A stretch of 64,000 nucleotides of DNA from Ceratopteris richardii (GCA_020310875.1 CM035432.1:94818467-94882466), one strand, 5' to 3'; positions 1 to 10,143 are shown, numbered from the stretch's first letter. The notes: a model not told the origin generated them from the sequence alone. Numbers and translations: made by a program.

Positions 1-1400
1 GAGTGTTGTACGTAAGATTGCATGAGCATGTGAATGAGCTAGTTATAGTGAGAGTATGTGTGCATCAAAACGTGTGTCTTTGTATATATATGTATGTTCG
101 TGTGTTTTTGGTTTCTTTTTTTGCTAGGCCACTTGATGGTACATGCTTAAAGAACAAAAAAGCAACTTATGCTCCTTTAAGCAGCCCCTTTTTTTCTCAA
201 CATTCTCAAATAGTTGATTACTTCTAAAATGATGATACTTCAGCTCTTTTTGTGTGTGTGAATATCATCCATAAGTATGAGTGAAATAAGAACATGAGAT
301 CTTTCTATATTTCGTATTAGAAAAATAGTGTAGGAGAATAAGGCAATAACAAATAAGCAATATGGCCTTCAGACTGGTCTAGCATCGCAATGCATCTACA
401 TCACCTTTTGATAATTTATAATGTATGATCATCTGAAGGTCACCTACATTTTTAAATAGCATTCCTTTCAATTCAAATCGAATTACAAAAATGAAAAGAG
501 ATGAAAAGGGGATTTTGTTCTACATATCTGATTACCATTGAATAAGAGTGTCGCTTGTCAATAGTGATGTTTGAAAGTAGAGTCTCAACTAAGATGTAAT
601 GTAATGGCGATAGAGGCTTTCAGCTTTCACACGCATAAAACAAAAGCTTCTGTGCATGCATCCATGCACGGAATGTGGACTTCTGGGAACCATGCATTTT
701 CCTTTCGGGATTCCTGATAGAAGAAGTTGGGTATTTTTAATACTCTTCTATGAGTTGTCCTTCAGCGCAGCTCCGCAATCTTGTGAATCTTTAAGCAGAC
801 TGAAGCATCAGATTATGTTTCACTTTCAAGGATCAGGTAACTCACATAATTCATGGTGTCTATGTTTAGTAATTGAAGTCAAATGAATCATAAACCTTTT
901 TCTGTAGAGAAATTTTTGGAGTGGTTGGATGGGAATCAATGTCACAATGTCTATTGGACTTCCTACTGGACTGCATGCATGATAATCTCTATCATGTATG
1001 CATAATGAAGCTTTATAGACTTATTGTATATATTCACTCTATCCACAAGATGCCTTACTCTCGTAGATTATCTGACATGTGTTTCTTCATCTGATCTTGA
1101 ATGTGTCTCTTTTCTTGCATCTAGAGGAACATATTTTTCTTTCTTATTTTTCAACATCCCAGGTGTAACTATCTCATCATCAATATCCAAATCAGACATG
1201 TAACCTCTCATCTTCTCTTTAACAGCGAGTCGTAACAAACGAGAACTATGTCATAAAAAGAGAACACTCTCTTCAAAAATCAAGCAAATGGCAGCTTATG
1301 TTTGAGATTCCTTTATACTAGTATACATATATTACAAAAATGAAGTGAAAACATGTGATTTTTTGACATTTTTGTCATTTTCTCATAAAGAAAGAGCTCA
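1..1400. other. Non-coding stretch, no gene recognised
   Basis: AT-rich sequence with only short open frames (74 and 76 codons). None shows a recognisable domain, plausible exon structure or biased composition. I see no tRNA, LTR end or repeat array here. Confidence 0.6.
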
Positions 1401-1419
1401 AAATGTAGTCAAAACTTCA

Positions 1420-1522
1420 CTATATAAGGCATTGACATGTCCAAAATCTATATGATAAGACATTGACATGTCCAAAATCTATATGATAAGACATTGGCAT
1501 GTCTAAAATTTATATAAAGAAT
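1420..1522. repeat. 31-bp tandem repeat, about 3 copies
   Basis: The motif CATTGACATGTCCAAAATC recurs at 1430, 1461 and (diverged) 1492, an exact 31-bp spacing. The first two copies are nearly identical; the third has several substitutions. It lies about 150 bp beyond the 3' end of the transposase-like pseudogene and may be part of that element's 3' non-coding end. Confidence 0.8.
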
Positions 1523-1674
1523 GTAAAACTGAATAATTCTTATACAAAAATAACATTTTAGACATATTTTTAATGGGTGATATCTGATTGTTATTCAAAA
1601 TTGCTGCAAAACATGGTTTTATTAACCAAACTACTTCGAGGCATTTACATAAGCACTAAAAATGTTAGAGAGCT

Positions 1675-3210
1675 TCAATGCAACTCACAATTATGTCGAT
1701 CTATGTCTACACCCTCATCATCTGATGCACTTGATTCAGTCTCATACTGTTGAGAGCTCCCTTCTTCTTCTTCTATATCCACAAGAGCTCTATCTTCATC
1801 CACGTACATACCAAATTCTGTAGGATCATGCCCAAATCTTCTTGTTTGCCTATGATTTCCTGTACCACATACATCTGGAAGATTTTGTTTTATCATATTG
1901 ATGGTTGCTTTCCTCAACTGACCTGTTTTTGTCAAGGAAAAATCATAAACAAGAATATCTACATCATCCATTTTAAGAGTGGATGTGCTTCAAATATTCT
2001 TTTTCTTTTTTGAACCTGTTCGTTTAGTATCACACACCATTTCTAAGTTATATTTGCCTGTGAATGCATTACTACTTTTAGCGTAATACGAATGCACCAT
2101 CAAAGCCTCTATTCTTCTTTGATCAATATCTTTAGTTATCTCTAAAACCTTTGCAATCCAAAATGGTCTGGTAGCCTCATCACCATCAGCAAGTACTCCA
2201 ATAAGTGTTCCAACACCAAAATTATTCTTTTCCTGTTGTGTTGTAGCCCCCTTTGCCATGTTTTTCAAAGTGGCACAAACTGAACATTCACCCATTCTAA
2301 CTTTACGAGGAATAGACACATTGTTAAACTCTTCCGTCCATAATCGAGTAAAGTGATGATACAACACATACTTCTCATTTCTATTTTCCATGTCTTCTCT
2401 ATATATTTGAAATACCTCTCAACGAGTAAAGTTATCTGACAAGTGCAACCTTACAGTTGTAGGCATAACCTCACAATGCAAGCTAAAATAGTTCATCATC
2501 CAATTCATTGCATGACGTCCAACAGATTCTTTGGTCCCAACATGGAACGTATCCAAAATGAGATCCCCATTCAAAAGCCCCTGTTGAACCCTATGTATTC
2601 TAAAATTTCCCACACCCATTGCAATTTTAAATGCAGCCCTACAACATCGCATCCCTTGACTAAAGAAATATTCAAAAGCAACACGTGTTACTGACATGTT
2701 ATCCTCAATCATTTGCATGCGAGAAACAAGGTATATATCCTGCCTTTTACTATCTAAATGGAGGAATTTTTCTCTTAGGTGCTTTAGTTTCTTCATTCCT
2801 AAATTGTACAAACATTTCAAACCACAACAATGCTTTACAATATCCAATGCAATCTGTCTATCTGAAGTAAGAAATTTAAATCTTTTTTGACTTGCTTCAC
2901 GAGGCCTTCTTTTAAATCGTAGATTGAGCTTGCTTTTCTTTTCCGTTGCTCCACATGCACTTGAGTCAGAAGGGAGATCAATGGTTGGATCAGATGGGAG
3001 ATCAAGAGGTGCATTTGGTTGAGCAGCATTGCACTGTGAATTGGATAACTTAAATGACTCAACAGAAAACATAGAATCATCAGCACGTTGTAAACCATAG
3101 GGATCATCACTTTTGTGGAAAGGGTCAACTGAGAACAATGAATCCGAAACTGTATCAATATGAGCAGAGGAAGCTGATGCCCAAGCATCCACAGAAAAGA
3201 TTGAGCTCAT
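1675..3210 (-). pseudogene. Transposase-like protein, decayed and probably lacking its catalytic core
   Basis: On the minus strand a single frame runs from ATG at 3210 to the stop at 1675, broken only by TGA at 2421-2419 and TGA at 1992-1990. Without these it would encode about 510 residues. The N-terminus carries three copies of a short motif (SIFSVDAW, SLFSVDPF, SMFSVESF), then a basic stretch (KLNLRFKRRP) that could be a nuclear signal. A Cys-containing block follows (MRCCRAAFKIAMGVGNF) and then a CxxC segment (GECSVCATLKNMAKG), before an acidic C-terminus (EDRALVDIEEEEG). This order resembles large eukaryotic DDE-transposase-like proteins that I know only as unnamed families. The distance from the CxxC segment to the C-terminal block is very short, so the DDE core seems deleted. 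Both stops sit where CGA to TGA (methyl-CpG decay) would explain them. A frame start at 3276 is also possible, but the motif repeat favours 3210. The family name is uncertain; the decay is clear. Confidence 0.55.
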
Positions 3211-3283
3211 CTTCACTGAGTTCACAGAAGATTGAAGATGAATGACCTTTTTAAATAAGTAGAAATCCCAGATCAAGTGAAGA

Positions 3284-3839
3284 TGTCACATCAAATGTCA
3301 CATCAAGAAGATATAAAATCAAAAGTTCATTAAAGTACATTAAATTACATTAGACATCAAATTACATCAAATTACATCAAATTACTTAATTACTCAAATA
3401 TACACTAATAAGGGAACCAAAGATTTGATTCACTTTTGAAAGATGAGATACACAGTTGATTTCTAACTAGATACGAGTCATTGAGTCTTAGCATTATGAG
3501 TGAATCAAAATATATCCAAGTTGAGTTCCAACTGGATTAGATATTAAAATTGTTTGGAGTAGTGCCATTGAAGACTATACAAGAATAAATTTTACCTTTG
3601 GTTAAGATTTCAAGGATTAGATTTTATTGTGGTCTTGGCTAGATCTCAAAGAGGTAGACAAAAGTATATTAAAAAAGAATTATGTGTAAAAGAGGTACAC
3701 GGAAATGTATATGTAAGAAGTATATGGAAAAGTATATGTAAGAATTATATGTAAGAATTAAGTATATGCTTGTTACAAAAGATTTTCAAATGAATTTTGA
3801 ATCTACGATTTTTTTGAACGTTGGATGCAAAGACAATGA
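3284..3839. other. AT-rich spacer with short simple repeats
   Basis: No coding signal. It contains reiterations of ACATCAAATT near 3350-3385 and of AAGTATATGTAAGAATT near 3710-3765. It separates the divergently oriented transposase-like and methyltransferase pseudogenes and could hold promoter sequence for either; I cannot identify a specific TATA box. Confidence 0.5.
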
Positions 3840-4416
3840 GTGAAGTTTGAAATTACCAAGCTATTTTGTGCATCCTTATCCTCTGAGAAGGCCAGCAATC
3901 CGGTTGGAATATCCTCTGGTGAACAGAGTAGCATCAAAATTCCTGAGGATGATACAACTAGAAAGGATAGGTCGAGGGACGCAGAGGTCTTAAGGACAGA
4001 TCGTCCACTGCGAGACATGACAAACCTGGAGTGGTGCCTTCAGTATGTTGAAGAAAAGAATGCAGTCCTTCTTGTGTTCACAGGGGCGTATGGGAGAGGA
4101 AAGATCACGACAACATAGGGTTTTCAGTATGGCCTTGTGTACAAACTGAATTATGAAGATGAGGATTCTGACAACCTCCTTGTCCTGGTAGAGACATCAA
4201 AAGGTTTAAGAAATGTTATATGCAAGATGGATTTCTTGTGCCTAGAGTGTTGTGTTCCAGATGGGCTTGCAGAGATATGCAGGGACTCAGTGAATCTTAT
4301 CAAGGACTTGATGCCATGGATCCAGGGCAATATCATGCCAACACAACAGAAGATGACAACCCCTGTAAAGGCAAGGGGTAAGCAGAGCGTGTAGAAGAAG
4401 TTCCAGAGGAAAAAGA
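3840..4416 (+). pseudogene. N-terminal part of the ParB/methyltransferase locus
   Basis: Two same-frame segments (3840-4115 and 4119-4391) are split by TAG at 4116-4118. They read as a compact hydrophilic region with MTNLEWCLQYVEEKNAVLLV and a downstream Cys-rich patch (MDFLCLECCVPDGLAEIC). After the stop at 4392-4394 the same frame continues with a lysine-rich run, and the ParB-containing frame takes over one base out of register near 4423. A short unrecognised intron ending in the TTTTCAG at 4123-4129 could remove the first stop, but I see no convincing donor. I recognise no domain here. Confidence 0.4.
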
Positions 4417-4422
4417 AAAGAA

Positions 4423-5438
4423 TTGCAGATGAGGAGTCTTTCTGACTCAAGCTCTAGCTCTGAGGATAGAATAGTTGCACCCGGTGGAGAGCTTGCCTCG
4501 GGTGTTCTTGATACTGAGCAGAACAAGATGAGGGAGGACATAGCTAGAAGAAAAGTTGTGAAGAAGGGGCAGTTGTTCCACCTGCCAATCAATATCATCC
4601 ATAGGCCACCAATAGATCCAGTCACAGGGAGGAGGCCCCTTGAGATCAGGGAGCCACACAATTTGCACGTGCAGAATCTTAAAAAGAAAATGAAAATAAA
4701 TCCTCATGTTACTGTTGTGCCATTCCTTGTCATGGTGGATCCGAATGAGTGCAGCTCTGTGGAGGATTTCAATGAGGGTTTGTTTGAGGATTATACATAT
4801 TATGTGATTGGAGGTTCACACTCTGCAGAGGCCCGCAGACAGCTAGTGAAGGAGCACCCTACCACATTCTTCTTTAGGTATGCAGAGTGCAAGATATATG
4901 TTGGTCTTACAAGTGAGGAAGCCAAGCTTCTTGCTTGGGATCACAACAATGACAATGACTACAGGCAAAAAATGTCCTCCATAGAGAGAATTCGGTTCTT
5001 CCACCATGAATATGAAGATTGTCTCGTGAAGGAAGCTGGAAGAATACATCCCAATCTATGAAAGCAATGCCTTATTGAGGTTGGAATTGCACTGGATGAG
5101 AATATAAAGTCTGGTGCTTTGAGGAAATATGATCCATGGTTTCAAGTGGCTTTCAGAACAGGTGAGATCTGGGATCTGCAGGATAAGATTTTCACAATGT
5201 GGGAGAACAAGGAGGTCAAGGGCCAGAAGCAACAGAAGTCGAGGCCAGACCCACAGGTTGATCTGAAGGGAAAGGGAAGGAAAGTTGACCTCTCAATTGA
5301 AGAGGCTCCTCAGGACATGAAGCTGACATCATGGAGGGCCCTTCAAGGAATCAAGGATGATACATTGATTATATCAACTTTGTCAAGGGTAATCTCCAAG
5401 GACTTAAGCCTGGAGGAGATGGTGACTGAGCTCAATAA
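4423..5438 (+). pseudogene. ParB/Srx-like domain exon
   Basis: The frame opens before ATG 4432 with a serine/acidic patch, then gives a typical ParB-like arrangement. In order these are HLPINIIHRPP (entry strand), HNLHVQNLKKKMKINPHVT, the central YYVIGGSHSAEARRQL (the GxHRxEA-type signature, here GSHSAEA), CKIYVGLTSEEAKLLAWDHN, and the helical NDNDYRQKMSSIERIRFFHH. A TGA at 5059-5061 interrupts the frame; a CGA to TGA change would explain it. The same frame then runs on through YDPWFQVAFRTGEIWDLQDK to the donor at 5439. The fold assignment rests on motif order, and loss of the usual Arg in the GxHR motif argues for a divergent subfamily. Confidence 0.6.
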
Positions 5439-5721
5439 GTATGTATGTTATTCTCAGATCCTTTTTCCCTCCTCCCATTTTCTGGTCTAACCTAGTCTCT
5501 TTTTCATTTCTGTGACTATAGTCATAAAGTATACATGAAGATTCAGGAGGTGATGATGAAGAGGCTGGGTTGCTTTTCTTGGACAGAGGTCCAAGCAGAC
5601 TATCCAACCACATCATCCTACAAAGCTTTATCAGAATATTTTATCTTGTTTCGTGATTGGGTAGGTTCTCTTTCAGAGGTCATGCCTGGTTTGCTATTAG
5701 TATAGATGCCTTGATTCACCT

Positions 5722-5988
5722 AACCAATTTGATGCCAGGCTTTTAGTAGGAATTCGATGCCTGGCATCGACCTGCTGCCAAAAGTCGATGCCTGGCATCG
5801 ACCTCCTGGCATAAGTCGATGCCTGGCATTGACTTGGGGGCATAAGTCGATGCCTGGCATCGACCTCTTGGCATAAGTCGATGCCAGACATCGACTTATG
5901 TCCCAAAGTCGATGCCAGGCATCGACTTTCAATAGAAAGTCGATGCCTGGCATCTACCCACACATGAAATCGATGCCATGCATCGATT
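5722..5988. repeat. Intronic array of eight 19-nt palindromes at an exact 31-bp period
   Basis: Inside the 390-bp intron 5661-6050, the perfect interrupted palindrome GTCGATGCCTGGCATCGAC or a near copy starts at 5753, 5784, 5815, 5846, 5877, 5908, 5939 and 5970. Each step is exactly 31 bp, with 12-bp spacers. Copies 5 and 6 carry the reverse-complement centre (CCAGG). The last copy has a different core (AATCGATGC, CAT, GCATCGATT). A truncated copy lies at 5728-5740. The other introns of the locus are 69-83 bp, so this array accounts for most of the enlarged intron. Confidence 0.95.
5815..5926. repeat. 50-bp-arm foldback within the palindrome array
   Basis: The segment 5815-5864 (repeat 3, spacer, repeat 4) is the reverse complement of 5877-5926 (repeat 5, spacer, repeat 6) with about four mismatches, leaving a 12-nt loop at 5865-5876. 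A transcript of the intron could form one long hairpin containing four smaller ones. Confidence 0.85.
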
Positions 5989-7317
5989 CCTTATGTTTTG
6001 TTTGCTGTCTTGAAGAGCTCATTTAATTGTCTTTCCACTTTATTCTGCAGAAACCAAAGAAAAGTAAGTCTGCAGAGCTACTAGATGATTGCCTCCCTGC
6101 ATTCCTGGCTCACATTCAAAGAGCAAGGCATGAGAAATCTAGACTGAAAGCCAAGGAGATTGATTTTGATGATGAACCTGATCTGAAATGTTTCTCCAAT
6201 CCCCTAGACCCCCTTAGGCCTGTATATTACAATGTATTCTGTAGTGATGTAAATAACATTTGTTCTATTGTGCCTAGAAATCATTTCTCCCTTCTCATAG
6301 CAGACATACCCTATGGATTTAGGATGTTTGGATCAGTTAATGACGATGAACCCTTCAAACACCCTCAGATTCGGAAGATGGTCACTGATTTTGCAGAGTT
6401 GACTATGTCTCATTGGAGGATAGTAATTTTCCATAGCAAAGACCAGTCTTTCTCTGTTTCAACTGCTCTGAAGGCAAGATGTCATGCTGTGGAGTGCCTC
6501 ACGTGGTAAGTAATCTTCTTTCTATCTCCATGGCTTTAATGATGCTCTCTATCACTTATAGTTCTTGTTGGCAGGGTGAAGATGAACGCCAATCACACTC
6601 CTTTGCATAGGTTTGTGAGCTCCACTGAATGCATTACAATTGGCTATTATGATGAAGTAAGCAAAAGGAGAGTCAGGGAGCATTGCAATGAGAATGGGAT
6701 CTCAAATGTGCTCATGTTCCCAGTCGTTACCAAGAAACTTCGTCATGTAGCTGGGGACATGACATTGGTTAACCCCTATCAGAAGCCACAAAAGCTCATA
6801 ATGAGATTGCTTCAACTATTCTCCAATGATGATGATTGGGTCCTAGACCTTTTTTCCAGCACAGGTAATTTCAATTTTAACAATTTTCATTAGTCATCAT
6901 GTTGATTGGCCACCTCTAAGTGGTTTTCTGCTGTTTCAGGAATGACTCTGGCTTGCTCCTTAAAGATGTTCAGGCACTGCATAGCTGTGGAGAAGGATGA
7001 TGCTCAAGTGAGCTTCATTAGAATGAGAATCAATGGGCTGAATGAATGCCCAGATGAAGACCAAGAGGTTGGAAGGAAGCACATTGTAGACACGGAGAGA
7101 TTCCAACCGGCTTCAAGGGAGCCTGTTCCCCCACTTGCAGATGAACCGAGGGACATGGCTGACCTTGAAGAGCCAATCTTGGAGCAAGAGAGGCAGGATA
7201 TGTGTTCTAAGGTTCTAGAGGATCCCATTATGCTTGAGCCTGAGGAAAGCTATGATCAGCTTCTATTGTAGATTCATATTACTCTTGTAAAACACATGAA
7301 ATGTAAAACATCATTTT

Positions 7318-7323
7318 AATAAA
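7318..7323 (+). promoter_or_regulatory. Poly(A) signal of the methyltransferase locus
   Basis: AATAAA lies 47 bp after the TAG stop of the last exon, in an AT-rich stretch, as expected for a plant near-upstream polyadenylation element. Confidence 0.55.
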
Positions 7324-7329
7324 AATATA

Positions 7330-7915
7330 ATGTCGAGTTCTGCTTCCACTTTGTGTTCAGCTTGATTTATCTTGAGCATTTCTCTGATGAATGTGTGAAT
7401 GTTTCTTAGTATAATTTTGTTGATTATAATCTTCTCTTGGGAATGCTTTTGTGAAATTTATTTCATATTCTGTGAATATGGCCCAGCATTCAATGACGAT
7501 CTTAACTATACAAAGGGGATGATCTTAATTGCCTTGTTAAAATGTTCTGATTTTTGCAACACATGTACTCTGATTTTCGAGTAGCTTTTAATCAGCTATA
7601 ATCTGTGCTTGTTGAGGTTATAGATGTAATGAAGGAGCTTCCTGAACTCTTACTTGTACCTTCAACTCTAATCTCTTGTCAAAGATCATGATGTGGGATT
7701 CTTGATCATGCTGAACAACTAGTTTTCATGGCACCAAGTATTTTATTATATCTATCTTGACTACTTGGGATATGAGATCAAGCTTCTAGTGATAATGTTT
7801 ACAAGCAAGAACAAGTGATGCTTTCTAGATATTGTAAAATGCCCACTTTATTGCTTGATATCATGGTCTTTAGGTAAAAAGGAATAGAGAACATGTCTTT
7901 GTTCTCCTTTGTTGT
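7330..7915. other. Non-coding spacer
   Basis: No coding or structural signal that I can recognise between the methyltransferase locus and the truncated end of Copia remnant A. Confidence 0.5.
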
Positions 7916-7918
7916 GAC

Positions 7919-8299
7919 TCAGTGTTCTTTCTCTTTTTCCTTTCTCCTTGCATAGTCTTTTGCATTTTCACTCCATGACATTTTAGGCATAGGAAACTCA
8001 TATGAACCATAATCTTGACTTTCTTCATGATCGAAATGTCTACAACTTATCTCTAGCTCATCATGAACATTATGCATAGAATCATCCATATCATTCTCTA
8101 TCATTGCCATGTCTTTAGGTGCATACCATAAGACATTCTCATCAAATATAATGTCTCTGCTCATTATACGTTCTTTTTTAACAAGGTTATAGAATCCATG
8201 TCCATGAACCATTCTTGTTGGATCTCTATTTATGACATGTGCAACTGTATGACAAGCTTCATCCCAAAATATATCTGGCATGCTCTTTTCATTTAACAT
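7919..8299 (-). pseudogene. Copia A integrase C-terminal region
   Basis: It reads MPDIFWDEACHTVAHVINRD and then ERIMSRDIIFDENVLWY. This is the post-catalytic Copia integrase segment (F-W-x-EA-x2-TA-x3-INR, then the V-x-SRDVxFDE motif). It ends at a stop in an acidic, charged tail. The integrase core upstream is out of frame. Confidence 0.7.
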
Positions 8300-8522
8300 G
8301 GCTCTAGCAACCTCTTCAATTGTACAATTCTTGCATTCTACAACACCATTTTGTTGTGGAATATATCTACAAGATAATTTCCTTTTGGTTCTATAATCAC
8401 TAAGATATTAATCGAATTCCTTTGAAATATATTCTCCCCCTGAATTTGATCATAGACATTTTATGTACATGCCCGATTGCTTCTCAACCATGTTCTTGAA
8501 TTTGGCAAAGCATTCAAAAATT

Positions 8523-8714
8523 TCACTCATGCTTCATAAAATATATCCAAGCATATCGGCTATAATCATCAATTAATATCAAAAAGTACAATGAGCCATC
8601 AACTGATTTTGTTTTAACGCGTTCAAGCACATCACTATGAATCAACTTTATAGGACTCTTTCTATGCATTTCTCTTCTTGGAAATTTAAACGACGAAATC
8701 TTGGTAGCCCGCAT
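8523..8714 (-). pseudogene. Copia A integrase core fragment
   Basis: KLIHSDVLERVKTKSVDGS and YFLILIDDYSRYAWIYFMKH match the first catalytic Asp region of Copia integrases (the usual HSDV/CGP ... FIDDxSRYxWVY). The second Asp and the Glu fall in the disrupted sequence that follows. Confidence 0.8.
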
Positions 8715-8787
8715 AGTAACATTTGCTTCTCCATAGAATTTAATCTCGTCAATTTGATATGAACAATTTTTTTATGCCACAATTCAG

Positions 8788-9240
8788 CTATGTCTCAGTG
8801 TTCATTGTTCTTGGCATAGATATTATGATAAAGAGGTGTGCCCATGTCAAATGTGAACAATCTAACCATTTTATTTCCATGATGAAGCAATTTACCTCTT
8901 TTGCCATACTTGAAATCATGTATAGAATAGCCATGCTTATTGAAGACCACTTCCATATCTTAATTTGCACGCGCTGACCAACGGAAACTAAGTTTTTTGT
9001 AATGCTAGGCACATGTAAAACATCACTCAGTGTGTTCCAGACACAATTGTTTTGTACTAGTGATACATTTCCAACATCGTTAATTAAGTGTAAAGTATTA
9101 TCACCCAATTGCCACATACTCTTTAGTCTTCAAAGGCTTTTTAGACTAAACCAATCTCCTAAGCTTGTCATATGATTTGTGCAGCTAGAATCTATGTACC
9201 AATTCATATCATTTCCAGGTTTAGACATGTTATTTAACAC
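8788..9240 (-). pseudogene. Copia A protease and gag-pre-integrase fragments
   Basis: Near 9210-9176 the minus strand reads WYIDSSCTNHMT, the retropepsin motif with DSS in place of the usual DSG. From 9117 it reads GDNTLHLINDVGNVSL and LSDVLHVPSITKNLVSVGQ, the typical strand that follows Copia protease. The frame then breaks before the HHCC zinc site. Confidence 0.7.
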
Positions 9241-9546
9241 ATGTTCGATTGCAAACATATTATCTCTGCCATAATCTCTATATGAACTTTCAGCAGAGAA
9301 GTTTCCATGTTATGCATAATGGCCTCTACTTTGTCCTCTTTGGCTATTCTGCTTATGATAGAAATGTTTCTCAAAACGGCTATATTTGCCACAATGGTAA
9401 TAGTTCCCAAGTGCCTGTGATATTCCTCTATCTCTTGAGTTTGATCTACCTCTACCTCTTGGCATATCCATTCTTTTTACATTTCTAGGGATTGAAAGAC
9501 CACAATTGGAACCTCTTCCTCTATGCTGAAAGAATACATGATCTCT

Positions 9547-9771
9547 TTAGTTTCCACTTTTTGATGCATTCAAATCGAGCTTGAATTCTTTTTTCATACA
9601 AAGTGTTACTAGCTCATTGAAGTCAGGGATAGTGCCTCTCACTTGGATAGAAGTATCTAAGCACTTATATTGTGGTCCTAGACCATTCAAGCTAACTGAT
9701 ACCAAATCAACATCTTCCACCTTGCAATTTCTGGAAGCTAAATCATCTGTGATCTCCCTAATTTCAGCCAC
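9547..9771 (-). pseudogene. Copia A gag (UBN2-type) fragment
   Basis: DVDLVSVSLNGLGPQYKCLD and FNELVTLCMKKEFKLDLN match the middle of Copia gag (LLxxLPxxY / LxxLLxxEE). Neighbouring frames between about 9780 and 9900 continue upstream with WDIIHKIHGTSTEARK-like sequence, so at least one frameshift is present. Confidence 0.65.
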
Positions 9772-10143
9772 ATAATCAGTTATGGATCTATCGCCATGTC
9801 ATACTCTATGCAATTTTTGCTTTAAGTGATTTTTCTAGCCTCTGTTGATGTACCATGTATTTTATGAATTATGTCCCAAGCTTCTTTTGGTGTGCTAGCC
9901 TTCATACTATGTGTGATTTCAAGTAATCTCAATGTTTTCCTCTTGTTCTATGCACTCCCTATGTCCCTATGCACTAGGATGATCATTTATGACATCTCTG
10001 AAAAATTTTTGGCAGAGTCTCCTTTGTCCAATGTGTATATGAGCCGAATCAACTATGAAAAATCCACTCCGAAACCCAAACTTTGGGTGAAAGCATCAAT
10101 AACAACACATAATGTAAGCAAATCCTCTCTAATGAGAAGCTAA

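Larger units (their letters stand above)
3840..7271 (+). pseudogene. ParB-like domain / DNA N4/N6-methyltransferase locus (five exons, disrupted)
   Basis: Proposed exons are 3840-5438 (disrupted), 5522-5660, 6051-6505, 6575-6864 and 6940-7271. The introns are GT-AG (donors GTATGT, GTAGGT, GTAAGT, GTAATT; three acceptors CAG, one TAG), and every junction keeps the frame. The protein order is an unrecognised N-terminal region, a ParB/sulfiredoxin-like domain, a linker, an amino-methyltransferase domain with the catalytic motif before the SAM motif, and an acidic tail. The lesions are TAG at 4116-4118, a frame change between about 4394 and 4433, and TGA at 5059-5061. Downstream of these the exons are clean, so the decay may be recent, the 5' model may be wrong, or the sequence may contain errors. 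Related prokaryotic and phage proteins use ParB-like domains for nucleotide-dependent DNA binding and methyltransferases for adenine or cytosine N4 methylation. A DNA-modifying role here is inference. Confidence 0.6.
5522..7271 (+). pseudogene. DNA N4/N6-type methyltransferase domain exons
   Basis: Exons 5522-5660, 6051-6505, 6575-6864 and 6940-7271 read continuously. The catalytic loop is LLIADIPYGFRMFG (motif IV, D-x-P-Y type) in exon 3. The SAM-binding motif I, WVLDLFSSTG-MTLACS, is split by intron 4 exactly within its glycine codon, and CIAVEKDDAQ follows as the acidic SAM-ribose strand. Motif IV before motif I is the beta-class permutation seen in many bacterial N4-C and N6-A methyltransferases. 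The last exon ends in an acidic, proline/glutamate-rich tail with stop TAG at 7269. This half is open apart from introns and could still be translated if an internal promoter existed. Target base and sequence cannot be told from the window. Confidence 0.65.

Noticed and set aside
5697-5963. Two minus-strand ORFs rich in ARHRL and CQAST
   Set aside because: By-products of the intronic 31-bp palindrome array.
5753-5988. CRISPR array (regular 19-bp repeats with 12-bp spacers)
   Set aside because: The context is a spliced eukaryotic intron, spacers are too short and partly related to each other, and no cas genes are present. It is a palindromic minisatellite.
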